DNA of 64,000 nucleotides, from assembly GCF_014673215.1 (NCBI RefSeq), contig NZ_JACWMS010000002.1:310001-374000 (forward strand), in the 5' to 3' direction. The first letter of the stretch is position 1. The number at the start of each line of letters is the position of its first letter. Under the pieces are notes generated by a model, which was given only the letters and a program-made list of their open reading frames with translations, searched no databases and was not told the DNA's origin. Positions 16,749 to 25,698 of the stretch are shown here, piece after piece. The stretch is from Gordonia hankookensis. GTDB taxonomy: Bacteria; Actinomycetota; Actinomycetes; Mycobacteriales; Mycobacteriaceae. Made by a program: the position numbers and the translations under genes.

Positions 16749-19295
16749 CTAGTTCGACTCGCCCTTGCTGTCGCCGGCCTTGGTCAGCTCGGCAGGTGCG
16801 TCGGGCACCTCGCGCGGCTTCTCGGAACCGGAGAACACGAACTTGGCGTCCTCGCCGTCGTCTTCGCCATCCCAGCCCTCGACGTCGACCAGGATGATCT
16901 GGCCTGCGCCGATCTCGTTGAACAGGATCTTCTCCGAGAGCTGGTCCTCGATCTCACGCTGGATGGTCCGACGCAGCGGCCGCGCACCGAGGACCGGATC
17001 GAAGCCACGCTTGGCCAACAGGGCCTTGGCCTGGTCGGTCAGCTCGATCGCCATGTCCTTGTTCTTCAACTGTGTCTCCACACGGTTGATCATCAGGTCG
17101 ACCATCTGGATGATCTCGTCGCGCGTCAACTGGTGGAAGACGATGACGTCATCGATACGGTTGAGGAACTCGGGGCGGAAGTGCTTCTTCAGCTCGTCGT
17201 TGACCTTCTGCTTCATCCGCTCGTACTGCGAGCCGTCGGTGTTGCCCTGCGTGAAGCCGAGGCCGACCGCCTTGGAGATATCGCTGGTACCGAGGTTCGA
17301 GGTGAAGATCAGCACGGTGTTCTTGAAGTCGACCGTGCGCCCCTGACCGTCGGTCAGACGCCCGTCCTCCAACACCTGCAGCAGCGTGTTGTAGATCTCC
17401 GAGTGCGCTTTCTCGATCTCGTCGAACAGCACCACCGAGAACGGCTTGCGGCGCACCTTCTCGGTGAGCTGACCACCCTCTTCGTACCCGACGTAGCCGG
17501 GAGGGGCACCGAACAGGCGCGATGCGGTGAAGCGATCGTGGAACTCACCCATGTCGATCTGGATGAGCGCATCGTCCTCGCCGAACAGGAAGTTCGCCAG
17601 GGCCTTCGACAGCTCGGTCTTCCCCACACCGGACGGGCCGGCGAAGATGAACGAGCCCGACGGACGCTTCGGGTCCTTCAGACCGGCACGCGTGCGACGG
17701 ATCGCCTTGGAGACGGCCTTGACGGCATCCTCCTGGCCGATGATCCGCTTGTGCAGCTCGTCCTCCATACGGAGCAGACGGGTGGTCTCCTCCTCGGTGA
17801 GCTTGAACACGGGGATACCGGTCCAGTTACCGAGCACCTCGGCGATCTGCTCGTCGTCGACCTCGGCCACGACGTCCATGTCGCCACTGCGCCATTGCTT
17901 TTCACGCTCGGCTCGCTCGGCGACCAGCTGCTTCTCCTTGTCACGGAGATTGGCGGCCTTCTCGAAGTCCTGCGCGTCGATCGCGGATTCCTTCTCCTTG
18001 CGGGCGTCGGCGATGCGCTCGTCGAACTCGCGGAGATCTGGCGGCGCGGTCATCCGGCGGATGCGCATGCGCGCGCCCGCCTCGTCGATGAGGTCGATCG
18101 CCTTGTCCGGCAGGAACCGGTCGTTGATGTAGCGGTCCGCCAGCGTCGCCGCCGCGACGAGTGCGCCATCGGTGATGGACACCCGGTGGTGGCTCTCGTA
18201 GCGATCACGCAGACCCTTCAGGATCTCGATCGTGTGCTCGACCGACGGTTCGCCGACCTGCACCGGCTGGAACCGGCGCTCGAGGGCGGCGTCCTTCTCG
18301 ATGTACTTGCGGTACTCGTCGAGGGTGGTGGCGCCGATGGTCTGGAGCTCACCGCGGGCAAGCTTCGGCTTCAGGATCGACGCGGCGTCGATCGCACCCT
18401 CGGCCGCGCCCGCACCGACCAGCGTGTGCAGCTCGTCGATGAACAGGATGATGTCACCGCGGGTGTTGATCTCCTTGAGCACCTTCTTCAGGCGTTCCTC
18501 GAAGTCACCGCGGTAGCGGCTGCCGGCAACCAACGACCCGAGGTCGAGGGTGTAGAGCTGCTTGTCCTTGAGGGTCTCCGGCACCTGACCGTTGACGATG
18601 GCCTGGGCAAGACCCTCGACGACAGCGGTCTTGCCGACGCCGGGCTCACCGATGAGCACCGGGTTGTTCTTGGTGCGGCGGGACAGCACCTGCATGACCC
18701 GCTCGATCTCTTTCTCACGCCCGATGACCGGGTCGAGTTTCGCCTCGGCGGCCGCGGCGGTCAGGTTTCTGCCGAACTGGTCGAGGACCAGCGACGTCGA
18801 CGGTGTACCCGCCTCGCTGCTGCGTCCGCCGGTCCCGGCCTCCTGCGGCTCCTTGCCCTGGTAGCCCGAGAGCAGCTGGATGACCTGCTGGCGGACCCGG
18901 TTGAGGTCTGCACCCAGCTTGACCAGCACCTGGGCTGCCACGCCCTCGCCCTCGCGGATGAGGCCGAGGAGGATGTGCTCGGTGCCGATGTAGTTGTGGC
19001 CGAGCTGCAGCGCCTCGCGCAGCGAGAGCTCCAGGACCTTCTTGGCACGCGGCGTGAACGGGATGTGCCCCGAGGGTGCCTGCTGCCCCTGGCCGATGAT
19101 CTCCTCGACCTGGGAGCGAACACCTTCGAGAGAGATCCCGAGTGATTCGAGTGCCTTGGCGGCGACACCTTCACCCTCGTGGATGAGGCCCAGGAGGATG
19201 TGCTCGGTGCCGATGTAGTTGTGGTTGAGCATCCGCGCTTCTTCTTGCGCCAGGACGACGACACGACGTGCGCGGTCGGTGAACCGTTCGAACAT
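16749..19295 (-). CDS. clpC: ATP-dependent Clp protease ATPase subunit ClpC
   Basis: An 848-residue Hsp100/AAA+ unfoldase that feeds substrates to ClpP. Two N-terminal Clp-N repeats (each with [14 protein letters not shown]) are followed by AAA-1 with Walker A GEPGVGKT near residue 215. A middle coiled-coil UVR-type segment ([19 protein letters not shown]) comes next, then AAA-2 with GPSGVGKT near 550 and FDEIEKAH. Length equals that of M. tuberculosis ClpC1. The start is [13 protein letters not shown] with GAGGGAGAAC just upstream. In M. tuberculosis lsr2 lies upstream of clpC1; here the upstream region lacks it, so local synteny is broken. Confidence 0.98.
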   Translation of the reverse strand: MFERFTDRARRVVVLAQEEARMLNHNYIGTEHILLGLIHEGEGVAAKALESLGISLEGVRSQVEEIIGQGQQAPSGHIPFTPRAKKVLELSLREALQLGHNYIGTEHILLGLIREGEGVAAQVLVKLGADLNRVRQQVIQLLSGYQGKEPQEAGTGGRSSEAGTPSTSLVLDQFGRNLTAAAAEAKLDPVIGREKEIERVMQVLSRRTKNNPVLIGEPGVGKTAVVEGLAQAIVNGQVPETLKDKQLYTLDLGSLVAGSRYRGDFEERLKKVLKEINTRGDIILFIDELHTLVGAGAAEGAIDAASILKPKLARGELQTIGATTLDEYRKYIEKDAALERRFQPVQVGEPSVEHTIEILKGLRDRYESHHRVSITDGALVAAATLADRYINDRFLPDKAIDLIDEAGARMRIRRMTAPPDLREFDERIADARKEKESAIDAQDFEKAANLRDKEKQLVAERAEREKQWRSGDMDVVAEVDDEQIAEVLGNWTGIPVFKLTEEETTRLLRMEDELHKRIIGQEDAVKAVSKAIRRTRAGLKDPKRPSGSFIFAGPSGVGKTELSKALANFLFGEDDALIQIDMGEFHDRFTASRLFGAPPGYVGYEEGGQLTEKVRRKPFSVVLFDEIEKAHSEIYNTLLQVLEDGRLTDGQGRTVDFKNTVLIFTSNLGTSDISKAVGLGFTQGNTDGSQYERMKQKVNDELKKHFRPEFLNRIDDVIVFHQLTRDEIIQMVDLMINRVETQLKNKDMAIELTDQAKALLAKRGFDPVLGARPLRRTIQREIEDQLSEKILFNEIGAGQIILVDVEGWDGEDDGEDAKFVFSGSEKPREVPDAPAELTKAGDSKGESN

Positions 19296-19422
19296 TGTTC
19301 TCCCTCGTTAGCTAGCGCCCCGGCCGTCGGTGACAACCACAGCGTCGACAACTGCAGCGGTGTCCGTATACATGACGACCAGCCTGCCTCCACTCTAGTG
19401 GTCGCTTGGAGTGCAGCTACCG

Positions 19423-19779
19423 TTAACGTCGGTCGGAAACGATATCCGTCATGGTCACGCCGGGGGTCTGCGCACTACAACCGTGCACGTAGGCGCTCTG
19501 TTCCATCGACGCTACGCCGAGAGCGAACGCCTCGTTTCCGCTGTACCGCGGCGACGTTTCCGCACGTATCGGCGCAACCTGCGACATCCGGGCCGTGGCG
19601 ATCACCTCGCGCGATGCCGCGGGCGGCCTGCCCGCAGCCGTCGTGGTGCCGGTGGTCGTGGGCGCAGGTGGTCGTGGCGCAGGTGGTCGTGGTGCAGGTG
19701 GTCGTGGTGCAGGTATCCACCCCGGCCGATCAGATCGATCCAGATCGGCGACCACAGCATCCGGCGAGAATTCGGACAT
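19423..19779 (-). CDS. Doubtful Pro-rich hypothetical protein upstream of clpC
   Basis: A possible 118-residue protein beginning MSEFSPDAVVADLDRSDRPG, then a PAPRPPAP repeat and a Thr-rich stretch. I recognise no domain. Third-position GC (roughly 70-75% by eye) is lower than in neighbouring genes. The repeat is made of 15-base units, one with an extra base, so frame integrity is questionable. It could be a real variable linker protein, or a decayed gene. It is listed because nothing else explains this stretch. Confidence 0.3.
   Translation of the reverse strand: MSEFSPDAVVADLDRSDRPGWIPAPRPPAPRPPAPRPPAPTTTGTTTAAGRPPAASREVIATARMSQVAPIRAETSPRYSGNEAFALGVASMEQSAYVHGCSAQTPGVTMTDIVSDRR
19651..19711. 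repeat. 15-base tandem repeat, four units, one with an indel
   Basis: Units GGTGGTCGTGGTGCA and close variants run head to tail: 19651-19666 (16 bases, extra G), 19667-19681, 19682-19696 and 19697-19711. The 16-base unit shifts any reading frame across the array. Confidence 0.85.
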
Positions 19780-19850
19780 CGCCGGGTAACCTCCGTCACA
19801 TGAGTGATGACGCTCGGCCTCACCACAGCACCGGCGACGTCATCGATTCC

Positions 19851-20060
19851 TCACCGAGGGATCAGCCACATCCCGAGGCCGGTCGCAGCTCGGTAGATCT
19901 CGGGGTCGTCTTCCTGGGCGCAGGCAAGTACGACCGGTACCTCGGCCCCGGAGAATCCCGACCCGGGTACAGCGTGTTCACCCGGACCGCCATGCTCTTC
20001 GCGGCCAGACCAGCGACAGCACGATCACACCGATCTGGGCCGGACGACGGGAGTTGGCAC
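19851..20060 (-). pseudogene. Possible frameshifted remnant of a small membrane protein
   Basis: On the minus strand two frames hold protein-like pieces that join only through a frameshift. Near 20005-20045 one frame reads AQIGVIVLSLVW, like a membrane segment. From about 19995 another frame reads GEHAVPGSGFSGAEVP, then VVLACAQEDDPEIY and ends GLGMWLIPR followed by a stop at 19851. Neither frame has a good start of its own. A broken 60-70 residue membrane protein is my reading. The whole 19296-20137 stretch otherwise contains only the doubtful Pro-rich frame and the clpC promoter region. A competing plus-strand frame (19801-20141) is no better supported. Confidence 0.28.
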
Positions 20061-20137
20061 CAACGCCTCGTTGGCACGCTGAGCTATCCGGGGCCGTCGA
20101 CGACGCGCGAGGCCGGCCCCGACACGACCCCGGCACC

Positions 20138-21652
20138 ATGAGCGACACGCTTTTCATCGACGGCCGGTGGCGTTCTGCGACCTCCGGCGACACCCGTGAG
20201 ATCCGCTGCCCTGCAGACGGTTCCCTCGTCGGCGTCGTCGCGGAGGCGGGCGTCGCGGACACCGAGGCCGCCATCGCCGCGGCACGCCGCGCCTTCGACG
20301 GCGGTCCCTGGCGACAGACCGATGCTGCCGAGCGAGGTGACCTCTTGGTGCACGTCGCGGCCGAGATCGACACGCGCCGAGACGAGTTCGTCCGCGCCGA
20401 GACCCTCGACACCGGCAAGCGGCCGTACGAGTCGGATCTCGACATGACCGACATCGCGAATTGCTTCCGCTATTTCGGCAAACTGGCCGCCCAGGATGCC
20501 GGCCGGGTCGTCGATGCCGGGTCCCCCGACGTCGACTCCCGGATCGTCTACGAGCCGGTTGGCGTGTGCGGCCTGATCACACCGTGGAACTATCCGCTCC
20601 TGCAGGCGGCGTGGAAGATCGCGCCTGCCCTCGCCGCGGGCAACACGTTCGTGCTGAAGCCCGCCGAGCTCACCCCGCACACGTCGATCCTCATCATCAG
20701 GGTCCTCGACGATCTGGGGCTGCCTCCCGGCGTGGCGAACCTCGTCCTCGGCGCCGGAGCCGATGCGGGGGCGCCGCTGTCGGCGCATCCCGATGTCGAT
20801 CTCGTCTCCTTCACCGGCGGCCTCGCCACCGGCAAAGTGATCGCACGGCAAGCGGCCGCGACGGTGAAGAAGGTGGCGCTCGAACTCGGCGGCAAGAACC
20901 CGAACGTCGTGTTCGCCGACGCCTGCGACACCGACGACCTGCTTGCCGCCGCGGTCGACAACGCCCTCAACGCCGCATTCCTGCACTCGGGTCAAGTGTG
21001 TTCGGCGGGAGCACGTCTCATCATCGAAGAATCCGCACACGACCGATTCGTCGACGAACTGGTCCGTCGGGCCGAGCAGATCCGGCTCGGCCTGCCGTTC
21101 GCCGACGGCACCGAGACCGGGCCGCTGATCTCGTCGGCGCACCGCGACAAGGTGCACGCGTATGTCGAGCAGGCCCGCGCCGACGGTGCGCGGATCCGAA
21201 CCGGCGGGGCCTTCGGCACCGGCGACCACGGCTCCGGAAGCCTCGACGACGGCTGGTTCTACCTGCCGACGATCATCGACGGGGCCACCCGGGAGATGGC
21301 CTGCGTTCATGATGAGGCCTTCGGACCCACCGTGACCGTCGAGACCTTCACCGGCGAGGACGAAGCCGTCACCATCGCCAACGACACCGAGTACGGACTG
21401 GCCGGTGCGGTCTGGTCCGCCGACTCCGCACGAGCCCGTCGCACCGCGGCCCGACTGCGGCACGGCACCGTCTGGGTCAACGACTTCGGACCGTATCTGC
21501 CGCAGGCAGAATGGGGCGGCTTCGGACACTCCGGCGTGGGCCGCGAGCTCGGACCATCGGGGCTCGCCGAGTACCGCGAGGCCAAGCACGTCTACGAGAA
21601 CCTCCGGCCGGGCGTGACCGGCTGGTTCGCCGATCGAGGAGGACAACGATGA
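20138..21652 (+). CDS. NAD(P)-dependent aldehyde dehydrogenase, betaine-aldehyde type
   Basis: A 504-residue ALDH superfamily enzyme. Visible parts are GLITPWNYPLLQAAWKIAPA, KPAELTPHTSI, FTGGLATGKVI, the general-base motif LELGGKNPNVVF and the catalytic Cys in FLHSGQVCSAGARL. These order and spacing features match betaine/aminoaldehyde or glycine betaine aldehyde dehydrogenases, but the exact aldehyde cannot be told. The start ATG 20138 (MSDTLFIDGRWR) is chosen over an upstream ATG because the extra 28 residues look non-coding. The stop overlaps the next start as ATGA after a GAGGAGGA ribosome site. Confidence 0.92.
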   Translation: MSDTLFIDGRWRSATSGDTREIRCPADGSLVGVVAEAGVADTEAAIAAARRAFDGGPWRQTDAAERGDLLVHVAAEIDTRRDEFVRAETLDTGKRPYESDLDMTDIANCFRYFGKLAAQDAGRVVDAGSPDVDSRIVYEPVGVCGLITPWNYPLLQAAWKIAPALAAGNTFVLKPAELTPHTSILIIRVLDDLGLPPGVANLVLGAGADAGAPLSAHPDVDLVSFTGGLATGKVIARQAAATVKKVALELGGKNPNVVFADACDTDDLLAAAVDNALNAAFLHSGQVCSAGARLIIEESAHDRFVDELVRRAEQIRLGLPFADGTETGPLISSAHRDKVHAYVEQARADGARIRTGGAFGTGDHGSGSLDDGWFYLPTIIDGATREMACVHDEAFGPTVTVETFTGEDEAVTIANDTEYGLAGAVWSADSARARRTAARLRHGTVWVNDFGPYLPQAEWGGFGHSGVGRELGPSGLAEYREAKHVYENLRPGVTGWFADRGGQR

Positions 21653-22548
21653 CCGATGCCGCGTGGCCGTCGATTCCGGTGGCTGACTGGGCCGACACCC
21701 GGGACACGGTGCAGCTGATGACGCAGATCGTCGGCAAGGTCCGGATGGCGAACACGCCGTTGATGAGTCACTGGTGGAATGTCGTGCTCTACGTCTCGGC
21801 GCGGGGCCTCACCACGGGTGTCATCCCTCACGGCCACCGCGGTTTCCAGATGGAGTTCGACTTCATCGATCACCGACTCGTCGTCACCACCACGTCGGGA
21901 GACAGCCGCTCCGCTCCCCTGACAGCGCGGCCGATCGCCGACTTCTACGCAGACGTGATGTCCGTGCTCGACGAACTCGGGCTCTCGACCGACATCTGGT
22001 CGATGCCGGTCGAGATCCCGGACGCGGTGCCGTTCGACATCGATCGCGAGCATGTCGCGTACGACGCCGATGCGGCGCATCGCTTCTGGCAGGCATTGGT
22101 GCAGATGAACCGTGTGTTCGACGTCTTCCGGTCGCGGTACACCGGCAAGGTCAGCCCGACGCACTTCTTCTGGGGAGCATGCGACCTCGCCGTCACACGG
22201 TTCTCAGGGCGACCGGCACCCAAACACCCTGGTGGAGCACCCAATTGCGGCCCGCACGTCATGTGGGAGGCGTACTCGCACGAGGTGAGCAGCGCCGGGT
22301 ACTGGCCCGGACCGGACGGCGAGGGCAACTTCTACTCGTACGCCTATCCCGAGCCCGCGGGTTACCGCACCGCCACCGTATCGCCGTCAGGTGCCAGGTT
22401 CGACGAGAACCTCGGTGAATTCGTACTGCCCTACACCGCCGTTCGAGAGGCGGCCGATCCCGACGCGACACTCCTCGAGTTCCTGCAGAGCACCTACGAG
22501 GTCGCCGCCGACCGGGCGGGTTGGGATCGGCAGGCGCTGGAGCGCTGA
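21649..22548 (+). CDS. DUF5996 family protein
   Basis: A 299-residue soluble protein with WPSIPVADWADTRDTVQLMTQIVGKVR at the N terminus, then MSHWWNVVLYVSARGLTTG and THFFWGACDLAVTRFSGR, which together match what I recall of DUF5996. It ends with an FLQSTYEVAADRAGWDR motif. Function is unknown. It is rich in conserved Trp, His and Tyr, so an enzymatic role is plausible. A strong GAGGAGGA site and ATGA overlap tie it to the aldehyde dehydrogenase, so it may act on the same pathway. Confidence 0.8.
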   Translation: MTDAAWPSIPVADWADTRDTVQLMTQIVGKVRMANTPLMSHWWNVVLYVSARGLTTGVIPHGHRGFQMEFDFIDHRLVVTTTSGDSRSAPLTARPIADFYADVMSVLDELGLSTDIWSMPVEIPDAVPFDIDREHVAYDADAAHRFWQALVQMNRVFDVFRSRYTGKVSPTHFFWGACDLAVTRFSGRPAPKHPGGAPNCGPHVMWEAYSHEVSSAGYWPGPDGEGNFYSYAYPEPAGYRTATVSPSGARFDENLGEFVLPYTAVREAADPDATLLEFLQSTYEVAADRAGWDRQALER

Positions 22549-22610
22549 CGACAGACAACGGACAATTCCTGCGTCCCGGGCGGCCGACTCGCATCGTCGC
22601 CGATGCCCGG

Positions 22611-23417
22611 CTAATGTCCGGCGAGTTCGGCGACGACCGGCGCAAACCTGTCGGCCACGTCGGCGCCGAAGACGAAGTAGGAGAAGCCGATCTCTTCTCG
22701 CCGCCGCTGGATCTCCTCGATGGCTGCCGCCGGATCGTCCGGGAGCACGGTCATCGCGTCCGCTGCACGAAGTGCGGCCGGGTCGGTGTCGGGCGGCGCC
22801 ATGTGCGGGGCGACGTTGTCACCGACAACCGGCACGGCGAGCGCGAGCTCGACCTCCCCGACGGTGCGGAAGTCACGTGCCAACCGCTCTACCTCGCCGC
22901 GGGGCTGATCCCCCAACGCGAACGTGACCGTGTCGGCGAGCTCGGCCGCCAGTTCTCGCGCCTTGGGTCCGTATACGGCCATCGCCACGGGCGTGTGGCG
23001 GTCGGGGCCGTCGAGTTCCCGCAGTGCCCTGACCGCCTCACGCATCTGAGCCAGCCGCTCGTGCGGCGGCGGTACCGCAGGCATTCCCTTGTCCCGGAGC
23101 TCGTCCTCGATTCCCGGTCGGCCGGTGCCGATACCCATCTCGAAACGACCCTCCGTCACCAGGGACAACGAATGCGCCTCCCATGCCGTCAGCCAGGCCG
23201 GGCGTAGCGGCGAGGCGTAGACCCACGTCCCCACGCGCAGGTCGGTCACGGCCGCCACCGTGGCGAGCATCGGACCGGGAGCCGGTTGCATCTGCGGGAA
23301 GTCCGGTACCAGCAGCGTCGAATAGCCGCTGTCGGCGATGCGGTGCACGCGATCACGCCACGTCGGCGGGTCGGTCCTGAGCGGGGCAACAACCCCGAAT
23401 CGAAACGGCTTGGTCAT
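22611..23417 (-). CDS. LLM-class flavin/F420-dependent oxidoreductase
   Basis: A 268-residue luciferase-like TIM-barrel protein. It begins KPFRFGVVAPLRTDPPTWRD and has DSGYSTLLVPDFP, LRVGTWVYASPLR and FEMGIGTGRPG, the standard pieces of the family. It likely uses F420 or FMN to oxidise or reduce a small molecule that cannot be named. The start ATG 23417 is preceded by a GGAGT site; the frame is open further upstream but is not protein-like there. It lies 99 bases downstream of a TetR gene on the same strand. Confidence 0.87.
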   Translation of the reverse strand: MTKPFRFGVVAPLRTDPPTWRDRVHRIADSGYSTLLVPDFPQMQPAPGPMLATVAAVTDLRVGTWVYASPLRPAWLTAWEAHSLSLVTEGRFEMGIGTGRPGIEDELRDKGMPAVPPPHERLAQMREAVRALRELDGPDRHTPVAMAVYGPKARELAAELADTVTFALGDQPRGEVERLARDFRTVGEVELALAVPVVGDNVAPHMAPPDTDPAALRAADAMTVLPDDPAAAIEEIQRRREEIGFSYFVFGADVADRFAPVVAELAGH

Positions 23418-23516
23418 GTCTGGACTCCTGTCAGTAGGTCGATCCAGAGGTACCGACGACGGGTCGACGCGGAATTCATCGGTGCGGCCGAGATCGCAGG
23501 CCACCCCGTCTCGGAT

Positions 23517-24131
23517 TCACCGCTCTGACCGTCCCCCGAACGAATCGACGATTCGGTCGAGGACGACGAGCACCTCTCCGGTGGCGGCGTCCCGGTCCGC
23601 TGCGCTCGCGACATACAGCGCCGACTCGTCGAGGGCCCCGATGGCGACATGGGCGAGGGGTCTCGTGGGTTGCTCGTCGATCTGCCCCGCAGCTATCGCC
23701 GCCTGCAGGATGCCCTCGATCAACGCGAAACCGAACTCCTCGCCACGCGCACGCCACTCGCTCCAGCCGAGCACCGACGGGGCATCAACCAACGAGATCA
23801 TGTGGACCGCGGGGTCCGTCACGCGCTCGAGGAACACCCGCACACCGGCCTTCAGCGCAGACAGCGGATCACTGATCGCGAGTTCGCCAACACGATCGGC
23901 GACCTCGGCGGTGATGTCCTGCTCGACGTCGTCGTACACCGCCGCGAACAACCCCTGCTTGTCCTTGAACTGGTGGTAGAGGGCACCACGGGTGACACCG
24001 GCCTTGTCGACGATCGCCTGAGTGCCGACGTCGGCATAACCGAGCTCACCGAACAATGCGCGGCCGGCCGCGATCAGCGCGGATCGAGTGGCGGCGGTGC
24101 GCTCGGCCTGGGTTCGACGATTGACTTTCAT
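23517..24131 (-). CDS. TetR family transcriptional regulator
   Basis: A 204-residue regulator with a TetR HTH in the first 55 residues (TRSALIAAGRALFGELGYADVGTQAIVDKAGVTRGALYHQFKDKQGL) and an alpha-helical ligand domain. It diverges from an alpha/beta hydrolase gene. The 72-base spacer contains a repeated 12-mer and a partial palindrome listed separately, so it most likely controls itself and the hydrolase. The effector is unknown. Confidence 0.92.
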   Translation of the reverse strand: MKVNRRTQAERTAATRSALIAAGRALFGELGYADVGTQAIVDKAGVTRGALYHQFKDKQGLFAAVYDDVEQDITAEVADRVGELAISDPLSALKAGVRVFLERVTDPAVHMISLVDAPSVLGWSEWRARGEEFGFALIEGILQAAIAAGQIDEQPTRPLAHVAIGALDESALYVASAADRDAATGEVLVVLDRIVDSFGGRSER

Positions 24132-24167
24132 ACAGGTTGCACGTAACTTTCATACAGAATGTTTGTA
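24124..24167. promoter_or_regulatory. Candidate TetR operator: 12-mer direct repeat and TACA/TGTA dyad
   Basis: ACTTTCATACAG occurs at 24124-24135 (overlapping the TetR start codon) and at 24146-24157, exactly 22 bases apart, two helical turns. The second copy runs into a dyad TACAGAATGTTTGTA (24153-24167). It sits in the divergent spacer, so it is the likely site for the adjacent TetR protein. Confidence 0.6.
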
Positions 24168-24203
24168 AGTTCACGACAAGCGTAGTCGAGAGGGTGAGAG
24201 CTC

Positions 24204-25058
24204 ATGACGAGCACGACGACCACCATCGAATTGCCTTCCGGAACCATCGAGTATGCGACCTACGGTCCCGATGATTCGCCACACCCGCCGATCGTCTTCG
24301 TGCACGGCGCGGTCGTCGACCATCGACTGTGGCGTCCGGTCGCCGAACTCCTCGCGCAGGCCGGTTACCGGTGCCATGCCCCGACCCTCCCGCTCGGCTC
24401 CCACCACATTCCGTGGGGCCCGGACGCCGACCGAAGCCCCCAGGGCGCAGCACGACTCGTCCGCGAGTTCGTCGCCGAACTCGGCCTCTCCGACGCGACG
24501 TTGGTCGCGAACGACACGGGGGGTGCGGTGACGCAGTTCGCCCTCGACGCCGACCCGGACTTCGTCGGTGCGCTGGTCTTCACCAATTGCGATGCCTTCG
24601 ACCTGTTCCCGCCGCAACCGTTCCGCTTCTACTTCGCCCTGATGCGTCAGCGGGCACTGCTCAGGCCTCTGGTCGGGAGCATGCGCATCACGGCGCTACG
24701 ACACTCGCCGCTTGGCGTCGGCCTGCTGCTCGCCGATCCCGATCCCGATCTGACGCTCTCGGTGTTCGAGCCACTGCGCACCGACGCCCGCATCCGCGAC
24801 GACCTCATCGCATTTCTGAAGAAGATCGACCCGGCCGAACTCGCGGCGGTGACACCACGTCTCGCACGCATCGACCGCCCGGTGACCGTGGTGTGGGGCG
24901 CCGACGATCGGTGCTTCACGCCAGAGCACGGTCGGCGCTTCGCGGCGGTCTTCCCGAACGCGCGCTTCATCGATGTCCCGAATGCGCGGACCTTTGTGTC
25001 ACTCGACCAGCCGAGTGCGGTCGCCGACGCGATCACTTCGACAACTGCGAGAATCTGA
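24204..25058 (+). CDS. Alpha/beta hydrolase with Asp nucleophile elbow, His position atypical
   Basis: A 284-residue alpha/beta hydrolase. VFVHGAVVDHRLWRPVAE is the oxyanion region. The elbow reads LVANDTGGAV, with Asp as in haloalkane dehalogenases and epoxide hydrolases. VVWGADDRCF gives the acid. At the place of the usual catalytic His (GHF-SLDQP in dehalogenase-like enzymes) the sequence is NARTFVSLDQP, with no His. It may therefore not work by the classical triad, or His comes from elsewhere. It diverges from the TetR gene. A 15-base duplication covers its stop codon. Confidence 0.83.
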   Translation: MTSTTTTIELPSGTIEYATYGPDDSPHPPIVFVHGAVVDHRLWRPVAELLAQAGYRCHAPTLPLGSHHIPWGPDADRSPQGAARLVREFVAELGLSDATLVANDTGGAVTQFALDADPDFVGALVFTNCDAFDLFPPQPFRFYFALMRQRALLRPLVGSMRITALRHSPLGVGLLLADPDPDLTLSVFEPLRTDARIRDDLIAFLKKIDPAELAAVTPRLARIDRPVTVVWGADDRCFTPEHGRRFAAVFPNARFIDVPNARTFVSLDQPSAVADAITSTTARI

Positions 25059-25082
25059 CGCGCCGAGATCTGACGCGCCGAG
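25053..25082. repeat. 15-base perfect tandem duplication across a stop codon
   Basis: ATCTGACGCGCCGAG is repeated at 25053-25067 and 25068-25082. The first copy includes the TGA stop of the alpha/beta hydrolase gene, so the duplication leaves the protein unchanged. Confidence 0.9.
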
Positions 25083-25143
25083 CTGCGAAGATTCTTTCCG
25101 GATCAGGCGTCGGAAAACGGGTCCGACACACGACGATGTAGAT

Positions 25144-25698
25144 GTGAGCGGCGAACAGGATGGCCCGCCCCAGGGCGGGGCACCGGCACTGCTGGCGGTG
25201 TACGACGATGCATTGCCCGCGGTGTACGGCTATCTGCTGCGCCGATGTTCGGATCGGCGGGTCGCCGAGGATCTCACCTCGGAGACCTTCCTGGCCGCGA
25301 TGGACACGGTGCGCCGCGACGACGACGCCCGACCGACCACCCCGTGGCTGATCGGGGTCGCGCGGCACAAACTGGCGGACCACTGGCGGATGATGCAGCG
25401 GACGCCCGAGCCCGTCGAGCAACTCCCGGAATCGATCGACGACGACTGGGAAGTCCACCTCGACCGGATGGTGGCGCACTACACGCTCGCCAGGTTGTCG
25501 CCGACCCACCGCGCAGTGCTGACCCTGCGGTATGTCGACGACCTGCCCGTCGGCGACTGCGCCGCCGTCCTCGACCGCACCGTCGGTGCGACCGAAGCGC
25601 TGCTCACCCGGGCCAAGCGGGCCTTTCGCGCGGCCTATCCGGACACCGATCCCCGGCCCGGCCAGCCCCACCACAGCCAGGGAGGAGGTCACGCATGA
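25144..25698 (+). CDS. ECF-family RNA polymerase sigma factor
   Basis: A 184-residue sigma-70 family ECF factor. Region 2 is ALPAVYGYLLRRCSDRRVAEDLTSETFLAAM followed by PWLIGVARHKLADHWR. Region 4 is LSPTHRAVLTLRYVDDLPVGDCAAVL with VGATEALLTRAKRAFR. The start is GTG 25144 because no closer in-frame ATG exists. GGAGGAGG near its end serves the next gene, whose ATG overlaps its stop. No typical anti-sigma gene follows; the N-terminal 60 residues of the next product may fill that place. Confidence 0.9.
   Translation: MSGEQDGPPQGGAPALLAVYDDALPAVYGYLLRRCSDRRVAEDLTSETFLAAMDTVRRDDDARPTTPWLIGVARHKLADHWRMMQRTPEPVEQLPESIDDDWEVHLDRMVAHYTLARLSPTHRAVLTLRYVDDLPVGDCAAVLDRTVGATEALLTRAKRAFRAAYPDTDPRPGQPHHSQGGGHA

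Noticed and set aside
17133..19145. Long plus-strand open frame across clpC
   Set aside because: It is a shadow of the clpC coding strand; its translation is Leu/Asp/Glu-rich with no domain and no ribosome site.
19801..20141. Plus-strand reading frame of 113 residues before the aldehyde dehydrogenase gene
   Set aside because: It overlaps the dehydrogenase start, has no recognisable domain, and codon use falls off after about residue 65; the minus-strand frames look more protein-like.
20084..21646. Long open frame opposite the aldehyde dehydrogenase gene
   Set aside because: It is a mirror of the high-GC3 gene on the other strand; its residues are Gly/Asp/Arg-rich with no domain.
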